This document shows, in pieces, positions 7,844 to 17,008 of a stretch of DNA of 37,154 bases. The notes under the pieces were generated by a model. That model did no database searches. It was not told the origin of the DNA and worked only from the letters and a program-made list of their open reading frames with translations. The stretch covers positions 1 to 37,154 of the forward strand of contig NZ_AFIE01000035.1 in NCBI RefSeq assembly GCF_000214135.1, written 5' to 3'. Position 1 is the first letter of the stretch, and every line of letters begins with the position of its first letter. The translations under genes and the position numbers were made by a program. This DNA is from Acinetobacter sp. P8-3-8 (lineage in GTDB: Bacteria > Pseudomonadota > Gammaproteobacteria > Pseudomonadales > Moraxellaceae).

Positions 7844-8557
7844 TTAATAAATCTTCAAAAATCGCAAACCCACTCCCGGTTCAGTAATAATATATTTAGG
7901 CTGCACAGCATTATCATTTAACTTCACTCTTAATTTAGCAACCAGAATCCTTAAATAATGCGTATCTTCTTGGTGCGTTGGCCCCCACAGCTCTTTCAGT
8001 ATTTGCGGCTGGGTAATCAATTGGCCTTTATTTTTCGCCAATAAATTCAGCAGCTGATATTCTTTGCGCGTTAAGGAGAGCAATTGTTGATTTAAAAAAA
8101 CCTGCCGTTTGGAAAAATCGATTTTTAATACGCCATCATCAAAAATTGTCGTATAAACAGTACTATGCTGATGCTGCCTAAGCAGTACACGAATGCGCGC
8201 CATCAGCTCCTGAACACTAAACGGCTTGGTCACATAATCATTTGCGCCAGCATCCAGAAGCTTCACTTTTTCTTCTTCATTTGCCCGCACAGACAGCACT
8301 ATCACTGGAACGTGCGACCATGTGCGAAGCTCAGACAAAACCTCATAACCATCCAAATCTGGCAAACCCAAATCGAGGATCACTAAATCCGCGCCTTGCA
8401 AAGCTAGGAGTTCCAAACCCTTTTGGCCATTTTCAGCCAAAAGCGTTTTATAGCCTTGCGCTCTGAGTGCTATATCCAAGAATTTTCGAATCTGATTTTC
8501 GTCATCAATAATCAAGACATTGGTCATGGAGCTGGCTGATTCATTCTGTTCTGGCAT
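7844..8557 (-). CDS. kdpE: KdpE, response regulator of potassium uptake operon
   Basis: The protein has 237 residues. The receiver domain has the acidic pocket IDDE (about 17-20), phospho-acceptor D62 in VILDLGLPDLDG and K111 in YVTKPF. The C-terminal OmpR/PhoB winged helix includes LTRKEYQLLNLLAKNKGQLITQPQILKELWG. Phosphorylated by KdpD, it activates the kdp structural genes. The ATG at 8557 has AGGTGG a few bases upstream, better than the internal ATG at codon 11. It is 27 bases from kdpD and is the last gene of the cluster. The IS5-family element lies 35 bases beyond its stop. Confidence 0.96.
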   Translation of the reverse strand: MPEQNESASSMTNVLIIDDENQIRKFLDIALRAQGYKTLLAENGQKGLELLALQGADLVILDLGLPDLDGYEVLSELRTWSHVPVIVLSVRANEEEKVKLLDAGANDYVTKPFSVQELMARIRVLLRQHQHSTVYTTIFDDGVLKIDFSKRQVFLNQQLLSLTRKEYQLLNLLAKNKGQLITQPQILKELWGPTHQEDTHYLRILVAKLRVKLNDNAVQPKYIITEPGVGLRFLKIY

Positions 8558-8584
8558 TTTCCCACCTAAAAGCTGCTAGATGCT

Positions 8585-11236
8585 TTAAGTAATTTGCTGA
8601 ATAGGAAGCTGTATGCGGATACATGTTCCTTGATTGTTCTTGCCTGATGATGCCATGATTTTCCCCATATGCGCACCCACAATCGCTTTCACAATCGTCA
8701 AGCCCAAGCCTGTACCATATTGCCCGCGGTCACCGCGCTGCATGGTATAAAACATGTCAAAAATGCGTTCCCGCTCACCTTCCGGGATACCCTGCCCCTT
8801 ATCAGTTATGGCAATTTCGATCTCATTTTCATTCACCTGCTGCACCTCAATCATCACAGCTTTATTCTCTGGTGAAAATTTTGCGGCATTTTCCAGCACA
8901 TTAAAAATGGCCTGTTCAATCAAGGCGGCATGTACAAATAAACTCAAAGATTCTTGAGGCGCATGCACTTCAACCAATGCATCTGGCATATAACGGTTTA
9001 AACGGCGCACTGCTGAACCGATCAGTTCATCAACTCCAATCCAGTCCCGCTTCAAGCTTAAGCCTTCATGGCCTAAACGGGTCATATCCAGTAGGTTTTG
9101 AATATAGCGGTCTAAACGCTCTCCCTCTAAATGAATCGCTTCCAGCAAGCTGTCCTGATCATTTTTATTCATGGAATGGCGGTAAGTGCTCAAAGTATCC
9201 GCTGCTCCAATCATCGACGCCAAAGGCGAGCGTAAATCGTGCGATACGGATGATAATAATGCCGAGCGCAATTTTTCCGTTTCAGAATTCACATTGGCTA
9301 TTTCCAAAGCCTTGGTCAGCTGGGTGCGGAAAATCGCCTGCGCAAGATACTCTACCATGAGTTCAGCGAGCTGTTTTTGCTCCGTATTGATTACTGCTTG
9401 CACATCTTTAAGTTTCAACCCCACCACGCCTAAGCATTGCTTGGAAGCCAATAAGGGCAAAAACCACCACTCATTTTCCGTCAAGGTTTGGGTAAAGCGA
9501 CCGGACGGTTGATGGTTTTTGAATGTCCAATCGGCTGAAATTTTTTCTTTATTACTCATGATGATAGTGGATGATGCTTGAGTTGCTGCAGTATCTGGGA
9601 AATACAGCCAGACATCTGCATTGAGATTTTTACTCAGGCTATGTTCAGCAATCTCCTTGATTTGTGCCAAATCTAATGCTGTGGACAGCTTCTGCCCTAA
9701 ATCCTGCATAATGCTGTTATAACTGTTCGCCGTTTTGAGTGCAGTCACCTGCTCTTTCAAACGTGACGCTAATCGGCTCGAAATTAAAGCCGCGCCCAAA
9801 AATGCAATCACGGTGACAATCCCCTGATGTGCAGAAATCTGAAATGTAAATTGCGGGGAAATAAAGAAAAAATTATAAGCTAGAAAGAATAGGATGGCTG
9901 AAAAAGCTGCAGCCAGCATCCGTGTTTTTGATGCCACAAAAACCACAGCGGTGATAAAAATCACCGAAAGATCTTCAATCCCTAAATACTTTTCCCCTAA
10001 GCTTGCAATCACAATGCTGATGACTGTGGTGGCTAGTACGTACTGTATTTCTCTTAGCGACAAGAATGCCCTTTGAGTGAAAAAGGACAGATGCTTATTC
10101 TCTGCAATAATCGGCACAATACTGAGTTCAAAACTGGGCCGGTATTGCAGTAATTGATCAATCAAATTGAGCCTTAAATTCAGCGAAAACTTTTGCGGAG
10201 CCGCTTGCGCTAAAACTAAGGTTGAAATGCCGCGGTCCATCACATAATCAAATAAAGTTTTAGCATGTTGCTGGCCGTAAAGGACTTCTGTCATTCCGCC
10301 CATTTGACGCGTTAAGTTTAAAGCCCGTTCTATTTCACGGCTTTGCGAGTTTTCCTGTTTATTCATGATTTGCGTATCATGAGAAAAAGCAACAACCGTC
10401 CAGTTTGCCGCACGATGCTCGGCAATACGGCATCCAGTCCGAACTAAAGCTTCAGAATGCCCTTTGCCATCAATCATAATTAAGACATGATTTTTTAAGG
10501 GGATTTGAGCAAGCCCTTGAATGGCGAAATTTTCGCGTACATCATTATCAACATAATTGGCAACGGTTTGCATTGCCAGTTCACGCAGTGCCGTTAAGTT
10601 GGAGCTGTTGAAAAATCGCTGTAAGGCCTGTTCCGCCTGCTCAGGCACATAAACCTTCCCTTGGTTTAAGCGCTCAAACAGCTCATTCACAGGCAAATCA
10701 ATTAAGCGGATATCTCTAATCCGTTCGAACACCCGGTCTGGCACGGTTTCAGTGACACGAATCCCAGTGATTTGATATACCACATCATTCAAACTTTCCA
10801 AATGCTGAATGTTCATGGTGGTAAAAACATCAATACCAGCATCTAATAATTCATTGATGTCTTGCCAGCGTTTTTCATGACGGCTGCCGGGCATATTAGT
10901 GTGGGCAAATTCATCCACCAAAACAATACTGGGCTTTTTATCCAAAACGGCATCTAGATTCATTTCCTCCAGATGCTGCCCTTGATATTCAATAGCCTTG
11001 CGCGGAATTATATCTAAACCAGAAATTAAATTTTCAGTTTCTCTACGGCCATGCGTTTCTACATAGCCAATGACGATATTAATACCCTGCAGCGCCAGTT
11101 CATGCGCACGAACCAGCATGGCAAAGGTCTTTCCCACGCCCGGAGCTGCGCCTAAAAAAATCGTCAGCCGCCCAGACTGATAACGCTGTGTATGTTGCAG
11201 CAAAACATCGGCTTTATTGGTTCGTGGATCAGTCAT
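8585..11236 (-). CDS. kdpD: KdpD, turgor/potassium sensor histidine kinase
   Basis: The protein has 883 residues, the full KdpD length. The N-terminal KdpD domain has Walker A GAAPGVGKT (about 29-37) and a Walker B region VLVDEFAHTNMPGS. A Usp-like domain (VLIMIDGKGHSEALVRTG) follows, then four closely spaced membrane segments (about 395-495) and a GAF-like region. The kinase core has HisKA with phospho-histidine in SSVSHDLRSPLASM and the HATPase boxes NVLENAAKFSP, DKGQGIP and YGTGLGLTIVKAI. It senses low potassium or osmotic stress at the inner membrane and phosphorylates KdpE. A 205-base gap with a hairpin separates it from kdpC, wider than the other gaps in the operon. Confidence 0.97.
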   Translation of the reverse strand: MTDPRTNKADVLLQHTQRYQSGRLTIFLGAAPGVGKTFAMLVRAHELALQGINIVIGYVETHGRRETENLISGLDIIPRKAIEYQGQHLEEMNLDAVLDKKPSIVLVDEFAHTNMPGSRHEKRWQDINELLDAGIDVFTTMNIQHLESLNDVVYQITGIRVTETVPDRVFERIRDIRLIDLPVNELFERLNQGKVYVPEQAEQALQRFFNSSNLTALRELAMQTVANYVDNDVRENFAIQGLAQIPLKNHVLIMIDGKGHSEALVRTGCRIAEHRAANWTVVAFSHDTQIMNKQENSQSREIERALNLTRQMGGMTEVLYGQQHAKTLFDYVMDRGISTLVLAQAAPQKFSLNLRLNLIDQLLQYRPSFELSIVPIIAENKHLSFFTQRAFLSLREIQYVLATTVISIVIASLGEKYLGIEDLSVIFITAVVFVASKTRMLAAAFSAILFFLAYNFFFISPQFTFQISAHQGIVTVIAFLGAALISSRLASRLKEQVTALKTANSYNSIMQDLGQKLSTALDLAQIKEIAEHSLSKNLNADVWLYFPDTAATQASSTIIMSNKEKISADWTFKNHQPSGRFTQTLTENEWWFLPLLASKQCLGVVGLKLKDVQAVINTEQKQLAELMVEYLAQAIFRTQLTKALEIANVNSETEKLRSALLSSVSHDLRSPLASMIGAADTLSTYRHSMNKNDQDSLLEAIHLEGERLDRYIQNLLDMTRLGHEGLSLKRDWIGVDELIGSAVRRLNRYMPDALVEVHAPQESLSLFVHAALIEQAIFNVLENAAKFSPENKAVMIEVQQVNENEIEIAITDKGQGIPEGERERIFDMFYTMQRGDRGQYGTGLGLTIVKAIVGAHMGKIMASSGKNNQGTCIRIQLPIQQIT

Positions 11237-11334
11237 AGAAGTAATCTTTATTTATTGCTTTAAAAGATGTTTTTAAATTCATTTAAATGCGTCTAAAGTC
11301 AGCTTGGCTATTGCTGGGCAATATGGATGCCACC

Positions 11335-11369
11335 GTTGGGCGGAGGTATAGAACATCCCCTCGCCCAAC
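11335..11369 (-). promoter_or_regulatory. Hairpin between kdpC and kdpD
   Basis: GTTGGGCG (11335-11342) pairs with CGCCCAAC (11362-11369), extended imperfectly by GAGG/CCCCT. There is no T run after it in either direction, so a simple terminator is unlikely. It could be a processing or attenuation structure giving less kdpDE than kdpABC. Confidence 0.45.
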
Positions 11370-11441
11370 AATCGTATATAACTTAATTCAGATTATTCAA
11401 TAGCTTTCAATCACTATATTTTAATCATCAAGCCATTCATA

Positions 11442-12044
11442 TCACTTCCCGCCCCGATCCAAAGCCAAATTCAATTCAAGCACATTGACACGTGCCTGCC
11501 CTAAAATCCCAAAAATCGGCTGAACCGTATGCGACTGAATCAGTTTTTCGACATTCTGTTCAGGCATATGCCGTGCATGGGCAATCCGCTTCACTTGAAT
11601 CATGGCTGATTGCACGCTAATTTCAGGGTCGATGCCGCTGCCTGAAGCGGTGACCAGATCCGCAGGAATTTTAGATTTTTCAATCTGTTCCTTCGCTGCG
11701 ATTCGATTCAGCCGTTCCTCTATGGCTTTCTGCAGTTCAGGATTGGTTCTCGCCATGTTGCATCCGGCCATCGCCATAGGATCATAATTTGCGGCAGATG
11801 GACGCGGATGGAAATATTGAACTTGGGCAAAAGGCTGTGCCACTAAGCGTGAACCGATCACTTGATTATTTTCGACAATCAAGCTGCCGTTGGCTTGTTT
11901 TGGAAAGAGCATTTGTCCTAAGCTGGTTGCAGCAGCACTATATACAAAGCCGCATAAGCCTAGAGCAATGATGGTCATTCCAAACGAAGCGCGCAGTTTC
12001 TCACCCCATGATGAGTCTGCCAATTGATGATTTTGCATATTCAC
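11442..12044 (-). CDS. kdpC: KdpC, accessory subunit of K+-transporting ATPase
   Basis: The protein has 200 residues. There is a single N-terminal membrane helix (about 19-42, MTIIALGLCGFVYSAAATSLGQMLFP), then a periplasmic domain with the family motifs GSRLVAQPFAQVQYFHPRPSAANYDP, SGSGIDPEISVQSAMIQVKRIA and VNVLELNLALD. It stabilises the KdpA-KdpB complex and affects nucleotide affinity. It lies 19 bases after kdpB. Confidence 0.97.
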   Translation of the reverse strand: MNMQNHQLADSSWGEKLRASFGMTIIALGLCGFVYSAAATSLGQMLFPKQANGSLIVENNQVIGSRLVAQPFAQVQYFHPRPSAANYDPMAMAGCNMARTNPELQKAIEERLNRIAAKEQIEKSKIPADLVTASGSGIDPEISVQSAMIQVKRIAHARHMPEQNVEKLIQSHTVQPIFGILGQARVNVLELNLALDRGGK

Positions 12045-12063
12045 TTTGTCATCCTCAAAAAAT

Positions 12064-14115
12064 TTATAGGGCCAAGATTGGACTGATCAGCAGATCAATC
12101 GCTTTAATGGCAATAAACGGTAGCAGCACCCCGCCCACACCATAAATCAGCATGTTGCGGCGCAATAATTGGGTAGATGTCGAAGGTTTGAATTTCACAC
12201 CGCGCAGTGCAATTGGAATCAGCAGAGGAATAATGATCGCATTAAAGATCAGCGCAGACAGGATGGCACTTTCAGAACTGCCTAGTTGCATGACATTTAA
12301 CACATGCATTTGCGGAATTGCCGCGACGAATAATGCCGGCAAAATTGCAAAATACTTTGATACATCATTCGCCAAGGAAAAGGTGGTTAATGCACCGCGA
12401 GTAATCAGCTGCTGTTTGCCTATTTCAACCACAGATAGCAATTTGGTTGGATCAGAATCTAAGTCCACCATATTGCCTGCTTCTTTGGCTGCTTGCGTTC
12501 CCGAGTTCATGGCTAAGCCAATATCTGCTTGGGCCAACGCCGGTGCATCATTAGTACCGTCACCGACCATCGCTACCAAATGTCCTTTGTTTTGCTCGGT
12601 TCGAATGCATGTGAGTTTATCTTCTGGTTTCGCTTCAGCGATATAATCATCCACACCAGCCTCTGCTGCGATGGCCGCTGCTGTGAGCGGATTATCTCCG
12701 GTCACCATCACAGTTTTAATGCCCATTTCACGTAAGCGCGCAAATTTTTCTTTAATGCCTTGCTTAATCACGTCTGATAGTTCAATGACACCCAACAAAT
12801 TCTGGTCTTTAGCCACGACCAGCGGCGTTGCCCCTTTTGAAGCTATTTGTTCTACGCGCGCTTTCAATTCGGCATGATTTTCAAGGTTTTGCGAAGCGAA
12901 TTTAAGAATGGCATCCATAGCGCCTTTACGCACTTGATGACCATCCGCCAAGTTAAGGCCTGAAATGCGTGTGGACGCATTAAAAGCGATAAATTCAGCC
13001 TGTTCAGGCTCGGCCACTCTTTCACCTTGCTCTTTGGCCAAAGCAACCACCGATTTACCTTCTGGCGTTGGATCGGCCAAAGAAGTCAGTACCGCCGCTT
13101 GGCGAAGTTCAGACTCCGTCACTCCTGTTAAGGGATAAAAAGCAGTCGCCTGACGGTCACCGTAAGTAATAGTTCCGGTTTTATCGAGTAGTAAAACATC
13201 TATATCGCCTGCAACTTCAACCGCCTTGCCTGATTTGGCAATCACATTGGCTTTGAGCGCTCTGTTCATCCCTGCAATTCCAATAGCTGGCAATAAACCG
13301 CCGATGGTGGTTGGAATTAAGCAAACCAATAGCGCCACCAATAAAATCGGGCTGATTTCAATATGCAGGAAATGTCCAATCAACGGCAGGCTGACCACGA
13401 CGATGATAAAAGTCACAGTCATCACGGTCAGTAAAATACCTAAAGCTATTTCATTCGGTGTTTTTTGACGGTTTGAGCCTTCGACCAAAGCAATCATTCG
13501 ATCAAGGAAACTATTTCCCGCCTCTGCCGTCACTTGAACGATAATCCGGTCGGTTAAGACTTTGGTTCCCCCAATCACCCCTGATTTATCCGTGCCCGCT
13601 TCACGCAGTACCGGCGCAGATTCACCTGTTACAGCAGCTTCATTGATCGTAGCAAAGCCTTGAATGATCTCACCATCTGCGGGAATGAATTCCCCTGCAC
13701 GCACTTCAATCAAGTCATGCATTTTCAATTCAGCCGCTGAAATCTGCACCCCATCCATATCATCTTTAGAATGGATCCGGCGCGCCGTCAAATTTTGACG
13801 CGCTTGACGCAGGGATGACGCCTGTCCGCGGCCTTTAGCTTCGGCAAGGGCTTCAGCATAATTGGCAAAGAGAACAGTCACAAATAAAATCAATGTCACC
13901 AATAAGCCAAAAACCAGACTGGCTTGCCCCAAAATTGTACTAACCAGTGTAATCAGCGTCCCAAGCCAAACGATGGCCATCACCGGATTTTTAATCACAT
14001 GCTGCGGTAGCAGTTTAATAAAGGCATTTTTCCATGATTCAGCTTGAAATAAGGTTGAAGCGATAGTGTTTTGCTGTGTTTGAACAGTTTGTTTTGAATG
14101 ATTCATTGTACTCAC
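12064..14115 (-). CDS. kdpB: KdpB, catalytic P-type ATPase subunit for potassium
   Basis: The protein has 683 residues, essentially the E. coli length. P-type ATPase motifs are complete: AAVTGES (actuator loop), LLLDKTGTITYGD (phosphorylated aspartate), KGAMDAI (nucleotide domain), VMVTGDNPLTAAAIAAEAG and VAMVGDGTNDAPALAQADIGLAMNSGTQAAKEA. Membrane helices flank these domains. It hydrolyses ATP to drive potassium through KdpA. The longest form starts at GTG 14115, 2 bases after the kdpA stop. The ATG at 14106 with GGTGAG just upstream is an equally good start. Confidence 0.97.
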   Translation of the reverse strand: MSTMNHSKQTVQTQQNTIASTLFQAESWKNAFIKLLPQHVIKNPVMAIVWLGTLITLVSTILGQASLVFGLLVTLILFVTVLFANYAEALAEAKGRGQASSLRQARQNLTARRIHSKDDMDGVQISAAELKMHDLIEVRAGEFIPADGEIIQGFATINEAAVTGESAPVLREAGTDKSGVIGGTKVLTDRIIVQVTAEAGNSFLDRMIALVEGSNRQKTPNEIALGILLTVMTVTFIIVVVSLPLIGHFLHIEISPILLVALLVCLIPTTIGGLLPAIGIAGMNRALKANVIAKSGKAVEVAGDIDVLLLDKTGTITYGDRQATAFYPLTGVTESELRQAAVLTSLADPTPEGKSVVALAKEQGERVAEPEQAEFIAFNASTRISGLNLADGHQVRKGAMDAILKFASQNLENHAELKARVEQIASKGATPLVVAKDQNLLGVIELSDVIKQGIKEKFARLREMGIKTVMVTGDNPLTAAAIAAEAGVDDYIAEAKPEDKLTCIRTEQNKGHLVAMVGDGTNDAPALAQADIGLAMNSGTQAAKEAGNMVDLDSDPTKLLSVVEIGKQQLITRGALTTFSLANDVSKYFAILPALFVAAIPQMHVLNVMQLGSSESAILSALIFNAIIIPLLIPIALRGVKFKPSTSTQLLRRNMLIYGVGGVLLPFIAIKAIDLLISPILAL

Positions 14116-14117
14116 CC

Positions 14118-15842
14118 TTAACCTTGAACCAATAACAGATGATCAGCAATTGGCCCCAAGACCAGGACTGGCATAAATTGCAATAAGGTCAACATCACCA
14201 CAATGGCAATTAAAGTCAGTGCGAATGTTGGCGTTTCGACTTTTAAACTGCCGCTGCTTTCAGGTGCTTGGCGTTTGGCAGCTAAACGTGTAGCGATGAT
14301 TAAAGGAATAATTAATGTCGGGAAACGGCCGAGCAATAAAGCAATACCGCATGTGACATTCCACCACACGGTATTGTCTGATAGCCCTTCAAAGCCTGAG
14401 CCATTGTTGGCAAATGCAGACACATATTCGTACAGAACTTGAGAAATGCCGTGGTATTGCGGATTACTGTTGCCCGTCAATTCAGGGAAAAATACAGTTA
14501 TTGCGGTTAAACCAAGAATGACGATGGGTTGGATCAAAATCACAACAGCGAGCAGCTTGATTTCACCGGCTTCAATTTTGCGGCCAAACAATTCTGGGGT
14601 TCGGCCGGTCATTAAGCCTGCAATAAAGACCGCTAAAAACAGATAAATTATGAATTGCTGCAAACCGCAGCCTATTCCGCCCCAAATGGCATTGATCAGC
14701 ATATTGGACAATTGCACCATACCTGTGAGCGGTGCAGATGAATCATGCATCATATCCACTGAGCCGTTATTGACTTGGGTGGTGACCGCTGACCACAAAG
14801 CAGATGATGCCTCGCCAAAACGCACTTCTTTACCTTCCATGGCGGAAAGCAATGTCGAAGTCGATGAAAGGCTTTCTGACCAGATAGCGCTAGTCGCAGA
14901 AATGATCGACATCAGCAGCATTGAAGCAAAGACCAAGCCTGCGAATTTGGCGCGTTTGGTGAAAAAGCCCAGCATAAAAATCACCGAAACAGGGATCAGT
15001 AAAATCGCAAGCATTTCCAGAAAGTTTGACAATGGTGTCGGATTTTCCAAAGGTACACTGCTGTTCGGACCATACCAGCCACCACCATTACTGCCCAATT
15101 GCTTAATTGCTACCATGGGCGCAACAGGGCCTAAAGGTATTTTTTGCGTTGTTAATTCGCTGCTTTGGTCGATGACTTGAACTTCTGGGCCGCCTTGAAA
15201 AGTCGATGGTACGCCTTGGCCAGTGAGCAATAATGACCAAACCATGCATAAAGGAATCAGAAAGCGGAACGTCGGACGAATCACATCGGCCCAATAGTTG
15301 CCGACATTAATTTGCTGCACTTTATGCTTAAAGCTGGTCTGTTGATCGGTTTCAGAAAGTGCATTGGATTGTTTGTAGAACAGTGCTCGAACTGTAGCCA
15401 CCACCATCGCCAGGCCCATCATCGGCGTGATGATCTGCAAGCCGACAATGCCGACCATTTGCGATAAATATGACAGTTGCGCCTGTCCTGAATAGTGCTG
15501 CTGGTTGGTGTTGGTCAGAAACGAAATCATGGTATGCAGCGCCAAATCCCATGACATATTCGGTGCATGGTTTGGGTTCAACGGCAGGCTAGCTTGAACC
15601 ATAAATAGAGTCCAAGTCACCAAACCGATCACTGCACAGCTCATGACAAAATTGAATGAATAGGTTTTGACATTCATCCCCCGTTTGGGATTGATTCCTA
15701 AAACCGCGTAAATGGGCTTTTCAATCCAATTGAATAGAGGATCAATTTTCATATCGCGGTTGTGCATAATTGCTGCGAGGTATTTACCCAAGGGATAAGC
15801 CAGAACAAAGACGATGCCTAAAAGCAAAGCAAACTCTAACAT
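14118..15842 (-). CDS. kdpA: KdpA, potassium-binding and channel-like subunit
   Basis: The protein has 574 residues, a little longer than the E. coli one, with about ten membrane segments. Selectivity-filter regions of the KtrB/Trk/KdpA superfamily are visible, notably GSNGGGWYGPNSSVPLENPTP, TNTNQQHYSGQ and FANNGSGFEGLS. It binds and conducts K+ through the inner membrane. AGGAG lies about 9 bases before the ATG. The start overlaps the end of a 45-codon reading frame. No hydrophobic kdpF-like peptide was found between it and the promoter. Confidence 0.96.
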   Translation of the reverse strand: MLEFALLLGIVFVLAYPLGKYLAAIMHNRDMKIDPLFNWIEKPIYAVLGINPKRGMNVKTYSFNFVMSCAVIGLVTWTLFMVQASLPLNPNHAPNMSWDLALHTMISFLTNTNQQHYSGQAQLSYLSQMVGIVGLQIITPMMGLAMVVATVRALFYKQSNALSETDQQTSFKHKVQQINVGNYWADVIRPTFRFLIPLCMVWSLLLTGQGVPSTFQGGPEVQVIDQSSELTTQKIPLGPVAPMVAIKQLGSNGGGWYGPNSSVPLENPTPLSNFLEMLAILLIPVSVIFMLGFFTKRAKFAGLVFASMLLMSIISATSAIWSESLSSTSTLLSAMEGKEVRFGEASSALWSAVTTQVNNGSVDMMHDSSAPLTGMVQLSNMLINAIWGGIGCGLQQFIIYLFLAVFIAGLMTGRTPELFGRKIEAGEIKLLAVVILIQPIVILGLTAITVFFPELTGNSNPQYHGISQVLYEYVSAFANNGSGFEGLSDNTVWWNVTCGIALLLGRFPTLIIPLIIATRLAAKRQAPESSGSLKVETPTFALTLIAIVVMLTLLQFMPVLVLGPIADHLLLVQG

Positions 15843-15973
15843 GGCATTTCACTCCTATGTTTCAGAGCTGAAATCTGCTTAAAGAAGTTGAAATAAGATA
15901 TATTTTGATTGTTTTGTACAACGCAATTTTTTTGATGCTGTACCTGCTGATGCGCGTGAATGACCGCACTCAT
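15836..15973 (-). CDS. Possible small protein or leader peptide upstream of and overlapping kdpA
   Basis: A 45-codon frame beginning MSAVIHAHQQVQHQKN and ending SALKHRSEMPC. TAGGA lies 8 bases before its ATG at 15971-15973. Its stop codon overlaps the kdpA start by 7 bases. The peptide is hydrophilic, rich in His and Gln, so it is not KdpF, which is a short membrane helix. It sits directly downstream of the proposed kdp promoter. It could be a coupling leader or a small regulatory protein, or noncoding. Confidence 0.42.
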   Translation of the reverse strand: MSAVIHAHQQVQHQKNCVVQNNQNISYFNFFKQISALKHRSEMPC

Positions 15974-16009
15974 GTTTTTCATCCTAAGCATTGGGATATT
16001 CCACTATCT

Positions 16010-16075
16010 AGTATGAAAAATAAAACCGTAAAGTCTCTATCCATAACTTTGGATGCCGCGTAAAGAAAGCGTAAA
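16010..16075 (-). promoter_or_regulatory. kdp promoter region with three TTTACG repeats, candidate KdpE sites
   Basis: On the minus strand TTTACGC occurs at 16069-16075 and 16058-16064, 11 bases apart, and TTTACGG at 16026-16032, 32 bases further. Spacing of about one and three helical turns suits tandem binding by an OmpR-type regulator such as KdpE, whose E. coli site is a similar T-rich sequence with TTTACAC. CATACT at 16010-16015 is a possible -10 box with no good -35 box, as expected for an activator-dependent promoter. The same gap must hold the divergent uppP promoter. Confidence 0.55.
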
Positions 16076-16155
16076 AATTTGGCTCAGTGAATTTATAAAT
16101 GCAGAAAAATATCTTAAAAGTGATGGCTATTATTATTCTGTGACTCACTTTATTT

Positions 16156-16953
16156 ATGGATATAATTTCAGTACTTAAATCCTTATTTTTAGGTTTTATA
16201 GAAGGTTTAACGGAGTTTTTACCCATTTCCAGTACTGGTCATTTAATTTTATTTGGCCATTTAATTGATTTTCATTCAGACTCAGGCCGTGTCTTTGAAG
16301 TTGTCATTCAACTGGGCGCAATCTTAGCCGTTTGTTGGCTCTACCGTAAAAAAATTATTAATCTACTACATGGTTTTATATCAGGTGATTACCATGCGAG
16401 ACGTTTTGCGATAAATGTCTTCATTGCATTTATTCCTGCAGTAGTGATCGGAGTTATAGCTGTTGATTTTATTAAACAAGTTTTATTCAGTCCTTCGGTT
16501 GTTGCATCTGCACTGATTATTGGTGCACTGTTAATTTTTGCTGTAGAAGCTAAAAATTTTAAAGTCCAAACCATTGAGGCAACCAATATTGGATTCAAAC
16601 AGGCCATTGTTATTGGTTTGGTTCAATGTCTTGCGATGATTCCAGGGACTTCACGGTCTGGTGCAACCATTATTGGGGGGATGTTGGCGGGTTTATCACG
16701 TAAAGCAGCTACTGAATTTTCTTTTTTCCTTGCCATACCAACAATGCTTGGTGCCGCTACTTATGACATATTTCGCAACGTTGATGTTTTAACTTCAGAA
16801 AATTTATTGAATATTTCCGTAGGCTTTGTAACCGCATTCATCGCAGCTTTGCTTGTGGTAAAAGCCATGGTTAAATTTGTAGAAAAACATACTTTAAAAG
16901 TTTTTGCTTGGTATCGTTTGGTATTAGGTTCAATCATCTTATTTATTTGTTAA
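16156..16953 (+). CDS. uppP: Undecaprenyl-diphosphatase UppP (BacA)
   Basis: The protein has 265 residues with about eight membrane helices. Both family signatures are present: [16 protein letters not shown] (about 16-31) and [13 protein letters not shown] (about 163-175), which carry the catalytic glutamate, serine and arginine residues. It recycles undecaprenyl diphosphate to the lipid carrier of peptidoglycan and O-antigen synthesis and gives bacitracin resistance. It is divergent from kdp and followed by a terminator. Its TTA-rich codon use is more AT-biased than that of the neighbouring kdp genes. Confidence 0.95.
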   Translation: MDIISVLKSLFLGFIEGLTEFLPISSTGHLILFGHLIDFHSDSGRVFEVVIQLGAILAVCWLYRKKIINLLHGFISGDYHARRFAINVFIAFIPAVVIGVIAVDFIKQVLFSPSVVASALIIGALLIFAVEAKNFKVQTIEATNIGFKQAIVIGLVQCLAMIPGTSRSGATIIGGMLAGLSRKAATEFSFFLAIPTMLGAATYDIFRNVDVLTSENLLNISVGFVTAFIAALLVVKAMVKFVEKHTLKVFAWYRLVLGSIILFIC

Positions 16954-16977
16954 TATAAGCAAAAAAATAAATAAACT

Positions 16978-17000
16978 AAAGAGAACTCGCTGTTCTCTTT
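16978..17000. terminator. Terminator between uppP and the island
   Basis: AAAGAGAAC (16978-16986) pairs with GTTCTCTTT (16992-17000) around a 5-base loop, then AAGTTTTTTT. It ends uppP and, being symmetric with T-rich flanks, probably also the leftward gene ending at 17009. Confidence 0.88.
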
Positions 17001-17008
17001 AAGTTTTT

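Noticed and set aside
12152-12646. 164-codon rightward frame antisense to kdpB
   Set aside because: Composition follows the antisense of a P-type ATPase; the kdpB motifs on the other strand are complete.
14650-15180. 176-codon rightward frame antisense to kdpA
   Set aside because: It is antisense to a well-supported membrane protein and shows no known domain or start signal.
15836-15973. kdpF identity for the small frame before kdpA
   Set aside because: KdpF is a hydrophobic single helix; this peptide is hydrophilic. It is listed only as an unassigned small frame.
16008-16226. 72-codon leftward frame overlapping the uppP start and kdp promoter
   Set aside because: It runs across the proposed KdpE repeats and into uppP on the opposite strand, with no ribosome binding site or domain.
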